The notes under the pieces were generated by a model. It had not been told where the DNA came from, did not search any database, and saw only the letters and a program-made list of their open reading frames with translations. From NCBI RefSeq assembly GCF_000006565.2, contig NC_031477.1, forward strand, positions 6,020,174 to 6,084,173: a stretch of 64,000 nt of DNA, written 5' to 3'. Origin of the DNA: Toxoplasma gondii ME49 (Eukaryota; Apicomplexa; Conoidasida; Eucoccidiorida; Sarcocystidae). Position numbers and translations under genes: made by a program. This document shows, piece after piece, positions 36,101 through 48,707 of this stretch (positions within the stretch are counted from its first letter, which is position 1; the number at the start of each line of letters is the position of its first letter).

Positions 36101-38105
36101 TGAGTCGGAGCAGAGACCGAAGACCCGTTCGACGGAGATCGTTCTCCTCCTCACTGTCTCCCGGCGGTCGCTCGCCGTACTCGAGCCGGTCAGTGTCGCC
36201 TGAGCCACGGCGCAAGGCCCCGTCCACGGGGCGCAGATTCCGGAGCCGCTCGCCGTTTGAGGACTTCAGCCGCGGGCCGCGCGGCGCGCCTCCAGAGACA
36301 GGTGTCTCCTCCCGGGGCCTGCACGAGCCGGTGGGCTCCAGAAGCCGGCGCGGCAGGCAGTTCGAGGTCCGAGGGCCCTCGTCAGGCGGCGGGGCCGCGC
36401 CGGTGGTTCTGCGGACGCGGCGTCAACGCGAAGAGTCGCAGGAGCCTTTGCGAGCCTCGCGTCGCGCGCCGTCTCCGGTGCCCGTGGTGCTCGCGCCTCC
36501 GACTGGCCCAGCTCCGCAGATCGCCATTCTCCGCCCGCGAGGGGTCCCGGAAGGCCCAGCGGAGCGCCGGGGATCGCTCGCGGGCCACAGAGAGTCCGAG
36601 AGAGAGGAGACGCGACACTTCGAGGAGCGACGCCGCGAAGAAAGGAGACACTTCGAGGGCCAGCGCTTCGGAGACAGTTTCGGGCGCGGGCCGGCGCCGG
36701 GCCCAGACGACTCGCCGCCACGCGCATGTGGGGACTACCTGCTGGGCAGGCGTTGCCCCGCAGGCGGTGCGGCGACCTGTCCGCTCTTGCATCCAGCGCA
36801 GCGCGACTTGTTCAAGTTCGACCAACACTCGCTGTGTCTGAAGCCAGCCTACATGCGCGAGGCGGTCGCGCTGGGCTGGGTGCCCCGCGCCGCGCGCCCC
36901 TTGGACGCAGGCGCCCGGAGACCTGTGGATCCCAAAGGCGCGCGCACAGCTGAGGACCGACGCGGCCGCAGAGCCGCAGAGAGCGCCCGCGGAGACCGAG
37001 CGCCGGCGCAGGCCGAGGAGCGGCGGCGGTCAGCGCGAGAGGACAACGCGAGCGACGAGAGAAAGGAAGAGCGAGAGGAACGGAGAGAACCAATTCAGAG
37101 ATCTGCTTCTCAACAACGCGCGCTGGACGGATACTTCAAATCGCAGACCCAAGAATTCCTCAATGCAGAGTCCTACATGGAAGGGTGGTGCAAGAAGGAA
37201 CTCATCGAGGTAGGGGGGGGGGAGAAACAGAGAGAGAAGGAAAGGAGTGGAGAGAAGAGAGAAGAAAGAAGGAAAGATAGAAAAGGGGAAGGAAACGAGC
37301 ACAGGTTGTAGTGAAGGAACGCGAGAGAAAAGGACTCCAGGAGAGATGACGGGAGTGTTCGGAAAAGCGGGTGAGAAGACTGCAGAAAAGAGAAAAGAGT
37401 AGAGGGATGCCCGGTAAAACAAGAAGCAGGGGAGAGAGGTGATAGAGGTGGAGAGAGTTTGAGGTCTTTGGGGGTGATAGATGCGATACAGCATTCGCGA
37501 GTCTCGGTCGACGGAGCGAAGACAGAGGGAAATCAGAAAAAAGACACAAACTGGATGCGATCCCCAGGTGGAGCAGAGTCTTTCTCGGGGATCGAGCTGT
37601 GTGCTCTTTTTTTGACACAGGAACGGTGGCTCTGTGTGTCTTGTTCGCAGTATTTTTACGACGAATATCTCAGTCAAAACATGTCCAAGGAGGACGCCCT
37701 TGCTTCCGCTACAGGTGCGCGAGAGTTCCTGTGTCCCCATGTCCTTTTTACATCTTTTTTTTCGATGCTTCTTTGGTGTGTCTTTGTTGGATCTCTCCTG
37801 TCTGCAGTTTTTTTTCGCCTTTCGTCCTCTCTTCCCAGTGCTACCTCCTCCTTTCTTTTTGCTTCTCTCCATCGCTCTCTTTCGTCCCCCTCCCTCCTCT
37901 TTGCTTCCTCTCATTTCTTTCTTCCGCTCTGTTCTTTCTTTCCTTCTTGCGGTCTCCCCCGCCACGCGTTTGCCTGTCGGTAGCCTCTCTGCCGCCTGTT
38001 CTGCACGGTCGGTGTCTCCATATGTCTCTGTTTTCTGCCGCTGTCTGCACAGCCTACGTCGAGCGGCCCGAGGAGTATGGCTTGCGGAGGACCACGGCGG
38101 AGTGA
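33145..38105 (+). CDS. Arg/Ser-rich CCCH zinc-finger protein (1393 aa)
   Basis: Three exons in phase: 33145-37209, 37651-37714, 38053-38105 (TGA). The ATG (MKKKKTGSGRAAAS) is the first Met after a pyrimidine-rich leader. The first about 600 residues are low complexity, with GLKQ/GLKE tandem repeats near 34437-34520 and an acidic run near 34090-34140. Residues about 610-1180 are rich in RS, SR, SPR and RRRS pieces like splicing-factor RS domains. A CCCH finger follows: C1195, C1204, C1212, H1216 in CGDYLLGRRC and TCPLLHP. The C-terminus is more ordered (YFKSQTQEFLNAESYMEGW, YFYDEYLSQNMSKEDALA). An RNA-binding role in mRNA processing is inferred from RS plus CCCH; I cannot name an orthologue. 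Confidence 0.8.
34437..34520 (+). repeat. Coding 15-nt tandem repeat (GLKQ/GLKE/GPKQ)
   Basis: Units of the form CAAGGACTCAAA alternate Gln and Glu codons about seven times within the large CCCH exon. The amphipathic charged motif is probably disordered and may vary in copy number. Confidence 0.8.
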
Positions 38106-38790
38106 GGCCAGGACTCTTCAGGATGCAGAGGCGTCCAGACTGTCTTCTTCCCAGCTCTTCCAGCTTCTTCTTCCTCGCCGCCGACTTCCTCTGTTCCGTG
38201 AAGGGTCTCCGTGGGGGAGCGCGAGGAAGACGGCGGCTCTGCTGCGCGTCGGGCGTGGAGACACCGCAGAGCGCGGCAGAGACACGAACAGAGGAAGAGG
38301 AGGAGGAAAGGAAACACTGCGGACCCCGTGACAGACTGACGGTTTCTTCGACTGCTTTCCTGGTCGAGGACTGACTCAGAAGAAGGAAACGTGGAGAGGA
38401 TGCAGGCTGCGTAAAGAGATAAAGAACGCTTTCGGCTGAGAGCGACGCCTGACGAAGCGCGCATACAGGTGGAAACCTGCGCAGCTGTTTGTGTCTCTTT
38501 CCTTTCCTGTGCGCACAAACTGATCTCAGTTTCCGGCCACTCTCGCCCAAATTCGTCTGAAATGGCTCGAGGCGAGAAACGTCTCTTCAGGTCCAATTGT
38601 TGGCTTGACCTCTGCGAATCTAGAGAGAGCACCTACAATGGGCTGTACGTACACTGGTCGTATGTACACGTAGAGGGCTTCAAGGTTTTTGTGACGTTGA
38701 AAGGACTTTTCTGCGACGTTTACGATTTGTCCAAGACTGGCGAGAACCAGTCCTTTCAGAGACGCGAAGACTCCAAAAGTTTCCTGTCTC

Positions 38791-38803
38791 GTGTACATAC
38801 ACC
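38791..38803. promoter_or_regulatory. GTGTACATACACC motif
   Basis: Thirteen-base match to the palindrome seen at 11746, here preceded by C rather than G. It lies 1.76 kb before the COG3 start codon. Confidence 0.3.
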
Positions 38804-40073
38804 TCGTTTTTCCTAAGGAGGTAGCCGGGGTGTCGGCTGTTCGTGCCGAATCGCCAGTTTCTCGCACACACTCGACCTCTCCCGTTCCTCGTTTCCCTCA
38901 CTGTTTCTCTTTTTCCACCTCTCAGGCGCGTCTGTGGGCGAAAATGAGAGATGGACTCTCCGTCTCTGTCGCAACCTAGCGGAGACAGCTGGGAGCATGT
39001 CTACGACGAAACGAAGGGAACACCGCTGCGAGCTATGTAGCTTTCTGTCAGCCTCTTCTTTCACGCTCACACACATTTTTCTGTAGAGATAGATGTGTAC
39101 TTGAACTAGACTCGACTTCCGGAGTTTCTCTCTCGCTTCCTGGAGTCTTTTAGAGACCTAGCGTGCGATTCTAACTGTTGAAAAACGGAGTCACTCTCGA
39201 GGGCGGTAGCGAAAAGTCACTGGTTCGCTGTATTGACGGACGCTTGACCACAGGTCGGTCCCGTTGCCTCAAGCGAGCTTTCCACTTCAACGTGAGACGC
39301 CTCTTTTTTTCGATTCTTACTGGCGGGAGCGAAGCTCCCCGGGCAGCTTGACCCTGCATTCGCCTCGGGCGCTGAACCGAACATGTCAGCTCAACACTGT
39401 TTCGCAACGATCCAACAACTCAGCACAAAAAGGCGCATTTTCACCGAACAAAGCTGATGCCCATCCGGGGACAGGAGTCCTGCGTCCTTTCTCAACTGGC
39501 GAAGGACTTGCAACGGCTCGGTGTGTGCGTGCACAGTCGCGAGCGCCAGATCGCGTTTGGATCGCGTTCTTCTTTGGGAGACTTGTGGCAAAAAACATCC
39601 GCCACATGGTTTTCCTTTCGGTTCGAGCGCTTGCCGGTGGCACTTCGACGAACAGGGTCGCTTCCGTCGACACTTGGAAAAGGAACGGAAACTCCCCGCT
39701 CAAAGAAGGGGCTCCCTTTCTGCATCGTCTCCTGTTCCCAGCGTTCCGAGTCGTCTTGCCCAACCGGTGGTAGGTCTGAGTACACCGCTGGGCGACAGGT
39801 CACGCGTTGCGGAGACGGGACTGCTGCCCTTTTCGCTTTCGCTTTCGAAAACGCAAAAAATCCTCTCTGCTCTGGCGCTTACAGTTCCTTTTCAGAGCGT
39901 CTGAAAACGACTCCACCATCTGTCGAGCGCTTGGGTGGCGGAGGCAGCAGTTGCTCGACAGCGAAAAGAAGCACTTTTTCTTCTGCAGCCTCTCAGGGAG
40001 AAAGGAGGGTTGTTTTTCTCTTGGGATAGAAAGGCTGGTTGCGAAGCGTTCTTTCCCCATCTTCCAGGTTTCG

Positions 40074-40124
40074 GGTGTATGTACACCGCAGAATCTGGCT
40101 GTTGACCAGAGGTGTATGTACACC
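40074..40124. promoter_or_regulatory. Two direct copies of GGTGTATGTACACC
   Basis: Exact copies at 40074-40087 and 40111-40124, 37 bases apart start to start, each followed by GCA. They lie about 440-490 bases before the COG3 ATG. This is the reverse complement of the motif at 11746. A paired protein-binding site is an inference. Confidence 0.45.
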
Positions 40125-40564
40125 GCAACAGAACTGGACACATGCGTCGTCAGCGCGTGGTCACCTCACTGGTGTTCGAGCAGTTTTTCGCTCTTTTCTC
40201 GTCGTTTCTTCCCCGTCTTTCTCTCTTGTCTTCTTTCGTCCCCCAATTTTCCATCTCAACACATGGTTTGAGACACTCTTCATCCCCAAAGTGATCCTCT
40301 CGTATCTTCCTCTCCTCCGTTTCGAGCTGGTCCCTCTTGCATCTTGTGCCTGTCTGCCGCCTCTCTCTCACCTCAGCTCGAACGAAGGCGCCGCTCTGTT
40401 TCCTTCGTCCTCTTCGCTCTCCTTTCGTCCTCGTTCGTTGATCACAGACGCAAGAAGTGTCTTTCAATTTTAACTGGATAAAGTCTTCTTGCAAGCGGCG
40501 TGGAGTTCCTCCTCACCCGTCGACAGGCTCAAGCGAGGAGAACAGCTGCACCTCCCTGAAAAGC

Positions 40565-43500
40565 ATGGCTTCCGTCGCGTCTCCTGTGAGCGCCCCCGTC
40601 GTCTCCTCTCTTGCCTCTCCCTCAACTTCCTGCCGCACACAGCCACAGCGCGCCCCCTTCCTGTCCTAGAGGCATCCCGTTCGTCCTCTTCAAACTTTCT
40701 CCACTGTCTTCAAGTCTGTCTCTCAGTCTTTCTTCTCTTCTCCCCCTCTTCACAGCGTGTGCCTGCAGGGCGTTCTCTGGCGCCTTCGAGGCGGTGCTCA
40801 CCATTTCTTCCAAAAGGTCACAGACATGCATCTTTCTTCTCCCCCTCGTCCAGCCGCCCTCGCCTCCGCGGTCACGCCGGGAGACCAGCGACGCGATTCC
40901 GCCTCAGACGGCGTCTCTTCTTCTGAGAAGGAAGCTGAGCGACGCGAAGGCAAACAGGCAACGTACAGCAACGAGAGAAGCGCTGACCGGATGCTCGAGC
41001 GCTTTTCTGAGCTCTGGGGGGATTCTGGGGGGCTGCAGGGCTACTTGCCGTCCGACTGCGGCGCCGAAGAGAGACAGCATGGAGAGGCAGATCCCGAGGA
41101 AGACGAGGAAGGCGATTTCTCTCGCTACTGTCGGGCATTCTACCGCGAGCAAGAGAGACAACAACAACGTTTGCTCCAAGGACCGGTCGACGAGTGAGTG
41201 GCAGGAGCCCGAGAAGAGAGAGCACCTGCTCTTGTTCGATACGTGTCTTGAACTTGGACTGGTCGAGCGCCTTTTCCTCTTTCATTCTTTTTGTAGCTCT
41301 TCAACTCTTCTCCGTTTTTCCTCTTCATCCCGTCTTCTCCTTCAAAATCTCCTCCTCCCCTCTCTTCCTTACCTTCTTTGTCTCCTTGCCACCGCTTCTT
41401 CTCTTCGCTTTCTTCTTTCCCTCCTTCTTCTCCTTTTTCTTATTCTCTCCATTCCTCGTTTCCTGCCTCTTCCTCTCCTTCGCTTCGCCTCTTCCTCCTC
41501 TTCTTTTGCACCACGTCTTCTCCTTCGTCACACACCGTATTTCGTTCAGTTTTTTCTTTTTCCAGACTGGAGCGGCTTCGGCGCCCTCTGGAGGAGGTCC
41601 TGGAAGGCGTCTCGCAGATGGAGCGCGACGGAGCGAGGCTGCAGACGTCCAAGGAAGAAGTTCGTCGCTGCACTGCCGGAGTGCACCGCGCATGTCGCCA
41701 TCTTCTCCAGGAACAATCGCAGCTGCAGGTGGGGACGAAACATCGAGAAGAAAGAGCGTTTTCTCTGTCTTTCCTCCTTGCTCTCCTTGTCTTGTTTGCC
41801 TGTGATGCACACACTCCCATGTGTCTCTGCGCCTAGGCTAGCCCACATATCCACGGAGACATACTTGCACCCGTGGTGACCTTCTCCACTTTTATGCTGG
41901 CAACACAAGTCTGTCTCTATGCAGTGATCGCTTTCCAAGAAAGAGATATACGTATACATATAAACATGGTTGTCTGAACATAGACGTTCATGTATATATC
42001 CATATATCCATATACATATATATATATATTTGTAGAGAAAGAGACTTATAAACAGGGACTTCGTGGTTTCGTAGGTGTGTTGGAGAAGACCTGGAAAAAC
42101 GAGAAGAGGGAAGACCGCGTCTGCACCAGGAACTGACAGAGTTGAGTTTCGGTGGAGAGAGTCGGAAGCTTTTTCGTCTCTGTAGTGTCTTTACACTCTG
42201 CTGTCGCGGAAAGCCGATGTCTGTGTTGCTTCGGAGAAACGAAGAGCTCCAGTTTCTTTCTTCGACCCCTCCTTCTTTATCTCTTACAAAGGAGGAACAG
42301 AGACTCGCGTTTTTTTTCTGTTCTCTGCTCGCCTCGCGTTGCCGCCCTTCTCCATTCTCTTCGCTTAGAGGAAAACGCCTTGTCTCTCACTTTTATTTCT
42401 CTGCGTCTCCTCTCCCCCGCAGAAGTGTCAAGACAAAAACCTTTTACATTCTCGACTTTTCCTTTGCACACAGCATGTCATCGAAATGATTCAGAACCGC
42501 CTCGCCTACTACACTCGATACGAAGGCCTCAGACAGCTTCTCGAGAGCCCTCGTCTCCTCCTCACTCCTGCCTCTTCTTCTTCTTCTTCAAGTGCTTCGT
42601 CGAATTCTTCCAGCGGTTCTTCGAGTTCTTCAACTTCTCCAAATTCTTTAGCTCCTTCCACTTCTGTTGTTTCTTCTCCCGTCTCGACTTTCTCTGGAAG
42701 CGGAGGCACTCTGGACGTTCCTGGTTTATCGAGAGCTCTTGCGTTCATTGACGAGGCGGAGCAGTTCTTCTCGGTGCACCCGGAGTACGCCGAGGTAAGC
42801 GCTGTTCTTGCTCTCTTCTCACCCTGCGTTTTCTTGCGCTCTTCGGCTGGCGCCCCCGTTTTCATTCTCTTCGTTCTTTGCGCGCGTCGTTCTTTGCGCT
42901 TCGTTTCCAGGCCTCCTCCTACTTGTGGAAGTACGAGCTTCTGGGGACTCGCGCCCGCGCCGTTGTGCGGTCGGCGGTCGTGCAGACTTTGGAGGCTTGT
43001 CAAGCGAATGTGGAGAAGCGCCTCCGCGAGCGGCGAGAAGCTGCTGTCGCTCGACGCTCTTCTTCCTTCGCTGCAGACGCGCAGAGAGACTCCAGCAGCG
43101 AGAAAGAAGCGAGAGAGAGAGAGCCAGAACCGGCCTTCGACCCAGCTCTCTTCCACGTCTCCTTCCGAGTCGCCGGTGCACCACTCAAACCTCTCACCAC
43201 GCTGCTGGTCGAGCGACAGAGACAAGGCAATCCGGAGGCCTACGCGAGGTAGGAGAAAACAGAGAGGGAGAACGAAGCGAAGGAGGCGAAGAAGAAGCAA
43301 GCGCAGGGACAGCGAAGAGAGAAGTCGCGAGGGCGCGAGAGGAGAAGAGAAGACCAAGCGAGCAGCCGTCTAGAGAGACCCGCTGAAAGCCTTCTCGAGT
43401 CTGGCAATCACGGCGACGATGGTGCGGGAGAAAACCTTGTTGTCTGCAGCGCCATCGATCAACTGGAGGCAATGTTTGTCGGTACGCGGCTTCGTCTGAT

Positions 43501-44458
43501 GCTTCCACCGCTGAAGGAGGAGCTTCATGTGAGTCCAGAAGAGTAAACGAATGCGGCGCAAAAGGGAGAAAACGAAACAGAAAAAGAGGGAGAGAAACGG
43601 AAGGAACAACTTGGACAAGTGTCTCCCGGGCAAATCTCGGCAGTCCAGCTACCTTCGCGCGTCTTCTGGAAAAGGAAAACTCGATTCTTTCCAGAGATGG
43701 GATTTCCTCGACTTCCACTGCATGCTTCAGCGGCCTGTCGCTCTTCTCGGAAGTTCATAAACGTCGAAACAAGTCAAAAAAAGACGCGACTCTTTGTAAA
43801 GGGTGAATCAGAGAGATCCTGTAAAAGAATCGGTATACGTACACACAGGTGTGTGTGTCTGGGTCTGGGTCTCTTTTTTAAGCCTGACAGTGCATGCGTT
43901 GACGGATCCAGGCATGCGTCTCTGCGTATCTATGTAGACATGTATGTATACATGCATGCGCGTATGTGGATCTGTTTTGCTGCACATCCACGTTCGGGTG
44001 TGTGTCTGTAAAACTTTTGCCTTTACGGAGTCCGGGGAACTCGGGAGCTGGCGCTGCCGCAGGGTGGAAACGGTTTTTCTGGAGGACAGATTCGCTCCCA
44101 AATGCAGGCGTCTGCTTTTCTCTTCAGCGCGTTCTGCTGGCGCATGCAACGCTCGCAGATGCCACACGCCATATCGCGAGATACGGCGTCTCTATTTGTG
44201 AGATGGAGCTTCGAACGTTTTACGTTTTCTTTCCTAGGAGGCGACAGAAGGTGAGCTCTTCGAGAGAGGTTTTCCAACAGGTCCCAAGAGTGCAAAGGCA
44301 AAGAAAACGACATTCAACAAACAGTCTCTTTCGCGAATCACACGCAGTCACAGACTCTCCATGCTTGGTATTGCCTGTGTGGGTCGGTGTCTGAAACTTC
44401 TTTTTCTGCTATGCATCTCAAAGACTTGTGTACCTCTACATACCTCTCTCTCTCTATG

Positions 44459-44517
<59 letters not shown>

Positions 44518-45250
44518 AAACGCAAGCAGTGTTATATATTTATATTAAAGTAGATAAATGTTTAAACAGTTGCATGCATGCATATAGAGAGATTTCCAAG
44601 TGTCTTTAGAGGCTGCTAGAGGATAGGATTTGACTGAGGAAGTCGAGAGGAGACGATTTTTCCATGATCACGGGTGCTTCTTCTGTGCGCTTTTCTTCCT
44701 TCTGATGCCCTCCTTTTTCTTTCGTTTCTTCTTCCTCAGCTTCTCTCTCGTCGTTTTCTTTATCTCTCTTCTCTCCTCTCTCTTGTGCTGGAGCTTTCTT
44801 TGTCTTCTGTTGCACTTTTTTGCTCTCTTTTTTCTCTACTCTTCGTATCTGGCGACGCTCTTAGCATGTCTGTTCATCGCGATTCTCGCCGTTGAGCGTC
44901 TTCTCTTTTCTTCTGTGACCGCCACATTTTCTGTTCCTTTGCATGCACGCAGGAGGCTCTCAGGACGCTGCTCGAGGCGATCGGCAATTGCGCCTACGAC
45001 TGTATGCGCCCGCCAGCTCTCGCCTGTGACTCTGTAGAACAATTGAGGTTCGTTTCCTCTCTCCTTTTCTTCCCCCATACAAAATTATATATATTCATGT
45101 GCTATCAATCTATCTATTCATATCTATCTATCTATTCATATCTATCTATCTGTTCAAATCTATCTATCTATTCAAATCTATCTATATCTATATCTATAAC
45201 TATATCTATCTACATCTGTCTATTCATATGTATGTATGTATGTATGTATG

Positions 45251-45302
<52 letters not shown>

Positions 45303-45420
45303 ACTCTTATCAATCAGTCTATCTATGTCTGCGCATATACGTATATGCATACATAAGTGTATATATACAAGAACTGCATATATTCCTCTTTCTCTCTCTA
45401 CATTTGAACCTGTATGAATA

Positions 45421-45464
<44 letters not shown>

Positions 45465-48035
45465 TGCGTGCTTACATGTCAAGTGTGTCTTGTCTAGCTT
45501 TTTATGTATAAATGCATGCGCGTTTGATAGGTGCAAAACGAAGCTGCTTTGAGCTTCAGCTATCTCGGGTGGTGGCGGGAGACACTGTCCCAATCACGAG
45601 ACGTCTTCAGGATCTAATGATCCCTCTGCTCTTCCTCGAGACGCTGTGGCGGCGCTGTCTCACCGAGAACCGCTCGAGTTCTTTTTTTTCTTTTCCGCCT
45701 CCAGGAAGGGGAGTAAAGCAACACCCGCGTCGCGCTCGTTCTTTCTTGTTTTCTTCGTCCCCCAGGCACTTGCATGCTTCCGACATTTTGCTCTTTCAAG
45801 TCTTCAAATGGATTTCTGTTCCCTGTTTCAGCGAAATTGTCGAGTCTCTCTTGCTGGATGTCCTGCAACCTATCGACTTAGACCGCGAGAAGGCAGAGGA
45901 CCTCTCGCCTTTCCTCTCTGCAATATACCGACTCGTTCGCGTGAGTTTTCTTTCTCCAAAAAAAACATACCTCGTCTCTCTGTTGAAAGTATCTATCTTT
46001 ATCTATCTTTATCTGTATATATATGTATATCTATATCTTTATCTATCTTTATCTATCTTTATTTATCTTTATCTATATGCATATCTATTCATATCTGTCT
46101 ATAAATCTGTCTTCTCTTTATATGTGTCTTTTTCTTTCTGTTTTTTGTCTTCTGTTATGTCCGTTTTCTCTTCGCACTTATTCTTTCTCGGCGTTATCTT
46201 CCTTGTTCTTCTTCGTTGCAGGACATCCAAGAGCGCCTTCTGTTCAGAGCCGACGCGTTCATCGAGCGTCACATCCGCAGCTACCCTGCAGCTCCTACAG
46301 AGCTGGTGGCTTTTATCTTTTCCTCGTGAGTTGCTGTTCTGTTCTTTATGGAATTTTGTGTCTGTCTCTTCTTCTCCTTCTCTTCCCCCTTCTCCGCGTT
46401 CTCCCTCTCTCCCCTCTCTTTTCTTCTCCGTCTTCGTCCTCTCGCTCTGCTTCAAGTTGAAGATTCGCATTTTCTTGGCATCTGGATTTTTGCATGTTTC
46501 GCTGCAGACTTGGCTTCCCGTCTCCGGCTAGGTCACTGCCTCTGCCAGACTCCTCTCTCTCTCCTGCCTCTTCAGTTTTCTTCCCCGTTCGAGCGGCGCT
46601 GCACCTCGCGACTCTTCTGCGACAGACGGTCTCCGCGGAGGCCTTTGGATCTCTCTGTGGTGCCGCGTTGGAGGCTTCTTGTGCGGCACTCTCTCGCGCT
46701 TGTCTCTCTCTCGAACATGCAGTTCACAACGGTTTCTCCCCGAAATCGTGTCTCCCCCCCGCCACTCTCGAAGCTGTGCAGAACAGCGCGACTTTCTCTT
46801 CATCTGCGTCTCCTTCTTCGTTGCCTTCCTCTGCTTCTCCTGATACGTCTCCCCTCTCTTCTGCAGCGAGCGCATCTGTGAACCTCCCCTTCCATGTATT
46901 TCTGCGTCAGCTGTGTGAGGCGCGTTGTGACGCGGCTGCTGGAGAGGCCGGGAGTCGCCTGCGGACGGCGAGGCCGCACCCGAGAGAGGAAGACCTTTCT
47001 CCGGACGGTGAGGTTTTCTCGGCGTTGTGGGCAGAGCTGATTTGCACTTTGTTCTTGCTGAAGCACTTGACCGTCCTTCACAGTTTCCTCGACTCTTTCC
47101 GAGACGGCGACTTCTCTCCTGTGTGTCGGAAGATCTGCTTTCCCCGGATGTTGTTTGCCGGCTCGCGGCTTGCATCTGCTGGCGCCTCCGGCTCGGCGGG
47201 CAACGAGGGTGGGTGCGAGGTGTCTCCGGAGACTCGCGAGAAGAAGAGCGAAGAGGAAGGAGGAAGAAAAACGCGCTTCGCTCTGCTCTCTTGGCTCTTC
47301 CGGCCGGAAGCGCAGGAGGAGACTCTGGACATCAGAGAAGTACTCAGGGAAGAAACAAAGCGCCGGCTGGACGGCCTTCTCGCGACCCTCGTCGCCGCCT
47401 TCGCGCTTCCGGTGGAAAAACGCCTCGCGCAACTCCCCGTCGCGGGAAGGCTACAGCACGAGGACACAGCAAACGCGTCCTTCGTACACGAACAACAACT
47501 GAAAGAAACGCTCGAGGAGTTCCAGCGAAACCTCCAAGACCAGCTCCCCGCCGTTCTCCTCCTCGCCATACTTTTCTTCGACATGGGAGAACAAGAAGGT
47601 ACACGAGAACAAGGAGAACAAGAAGGAGAACAAGAAGGAAAACAAGGAGAAGGAAAACGAGAACAAGGAGAAGGAGAACAGGAAGGAAAACGAGAACAAG
47701 AAGAAGGAGAACAAGAAGAAGGAGAACAAGAAGAAGGAGGGAGGAAGGTTCATGGGGAGATGGCGAGGAATTGGCGACAGAGAGAGGAAGTCTTGGACAG
47801 TATGGAATTTCTCATTCAGCCGCTGTTCTCGGGGATTCTTTCCGCGTACAAGTAAGCTCCAGACTGCATGCGTTATGTGGGGAACATGTGACTTCTTTTC
47901 AGTTCCCCAAAAAGTTTCTTTTGTCGTTTCGCATCCACTGGATTTAAATAGAAAAAGACTTCCGGATGTTGGCTTTCGAACCCCCCTTGCCAAAAGCAGG
48001 CGAACGCGTCGAAAACGTCCTCTTCAAATATATAC

Positions 48036-48067
<32 letters not shown>

Positions 48068-48071
48068 GTAC

Positions 48072-48104
<33 letters not shown>

Positions 48105-48707
48105 ATGTATATATATATATATATATATATATATCTAAATAGATGCACATGTGTTCTGCTGTCTGTACATCTTTCTGTCTGTCTCGCGGTTTCTGCCTTC
48201 TCTCTGTGTGTAGGTATCTATGTGCCGTGCTCTGTGTCAGTTTTTTCCATCTGTGTTTCTGAAAGTCCCGAGTCCTCTGTCTCTGATCACGTAAGTCTTC
48301 CTCTGCGAGCGTAGATCTCCCTCTCGCTACACTTAACTGTCCATGAATGAGCTTGCCTTCTCGTATTTCTCTTTTCCATGCGGTTGTGCACCCTCTCGTT
48401 TCTTCCCCTTTGACTTGTCTCGCCAAAGATCCCTTTTTCGTCTCTCTGTTCCACCCATCGCGAGTGTCAGAGGTTCGAGACTTCGTTCAGGGATTGGAGA
48501 CGAAGAATTGCGCCGCGCGCCTGGCTCCTGTTTTCCTTCAGGCAGCTCGGTTCTGCTGTGGAGACGCATGTCTCCGCCGAAACAAGGAAGGCGATTGGCT
48601 GGAGGAGCGCGGAAGACCTGCGCCAGTCGCTGCTTCTCCCGGCCTGTGCAGTTGCCTTCTCAGCCGCGCAACAATTTCAGCTTTCTCTTTCTCCGTATCC
48701 AAAGTAG
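40565..48707 (+). CDS. COG3: Conserved oligomeric Golgi complex subunit 3 (COG3/Sec34), about 1123 aa
   Basis: Lobe A subunit of the COG tether for retrograde intra-Golgi vesicles. Exons, all in phase: 40565-40585, 40769-41193, 41566-41728, 42474-42794, 42911-43248, about 43366-43528, 44128-44250, 44953-45047, 45832-45940, 46222-46325, 46508-47851, 48542-48707 (TAG). Sec34 signatures: CRHLLQEQSQLQ then HVIEMIQNRLAYY near the N-terminus, FIDEAEQFFSVHPEYAEASSY, IARYGVSICEMELRTFYVFF, SEIVESLLLDVLQPIDL, RDIQERLLFRADAFIERHI, AELICTLFLLKHLTVL, and a C-terminus GWRSAEDLRQSLLLP that aligns with the family's end. It is longer than animal COG3 (roughly 830 aa) because of Ser-rich and Glu/Gln/Gly-rich inserts. 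The start MASVASP and the exon at 43366 (poor acceptor) are the least certain parts. Confidence 0.85.
42568..42680 (+). repeat. Ser-rich low-complexity insert in COG3
   Basis: A TCTTCTTC-type stretch encodes a run of Ser with scattered Ala, Asn, Gly and Thr between the conserved coiled segment and the GTLDVPGLSRAL block. It is probably disordered. Confidence 0.75.
44452..44517. repeat. (TA)n(TG)n microsatellite in COG3 intron
   Basis: An uninterrupted (TA)n run continues into (TG)n, in the intron between the exons 44128-44250 and 44953-45047. Confidence 0.9.
45100..45310. repeat. (TATC)n/(TATG)n tetranucleotide microsatellite in COG3 intron
   Basis: CTATCTATC-type repeats interrupted by TATGTATG steps. 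An (AT)n block follows at 45421-45462 and (TATCTT)n at 45985-46110 in the next intron. Confidence 0.9.
47590..47745 (+). repeat. Glu/Gln/Gly/Lys coding repeat in COG3
   Basis: GAACAAGAAGGA-type units encode GEQEG, GKQEG and EEGEQ motifs, inserted between DMGEQEG and the conserved C-terminal helix. The 12-15 nt periodicity suggests slippage. Confidence 0.85.
48029..48138. repeat. (TA)n microsatellite in the last COG3 intron
   Basis: Several (AT)n blocks separated by GTACAT and AATGT in the intron 47852-48541. Confidence 0.85.

Larger units (their letters stand above)
38106..40564. other. Spacer between the CCCH gene and COG3
   Basis: 2.5 kb with no supportable gene; the frames at 39264-40029 lack domains. 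It carries one partial and two full copies of the 14-bp palindrome (38791, 40074, 40111). It probably contains the CCCH 3' end and the COG3 promoter and leader. Confidence 0.5.

Noticed and set aside
45100..45310. CRISPR-like repeat array
   Set aside because: A plain tetranucleotide microsatellite with no spacers, in a eukaryotic intron.
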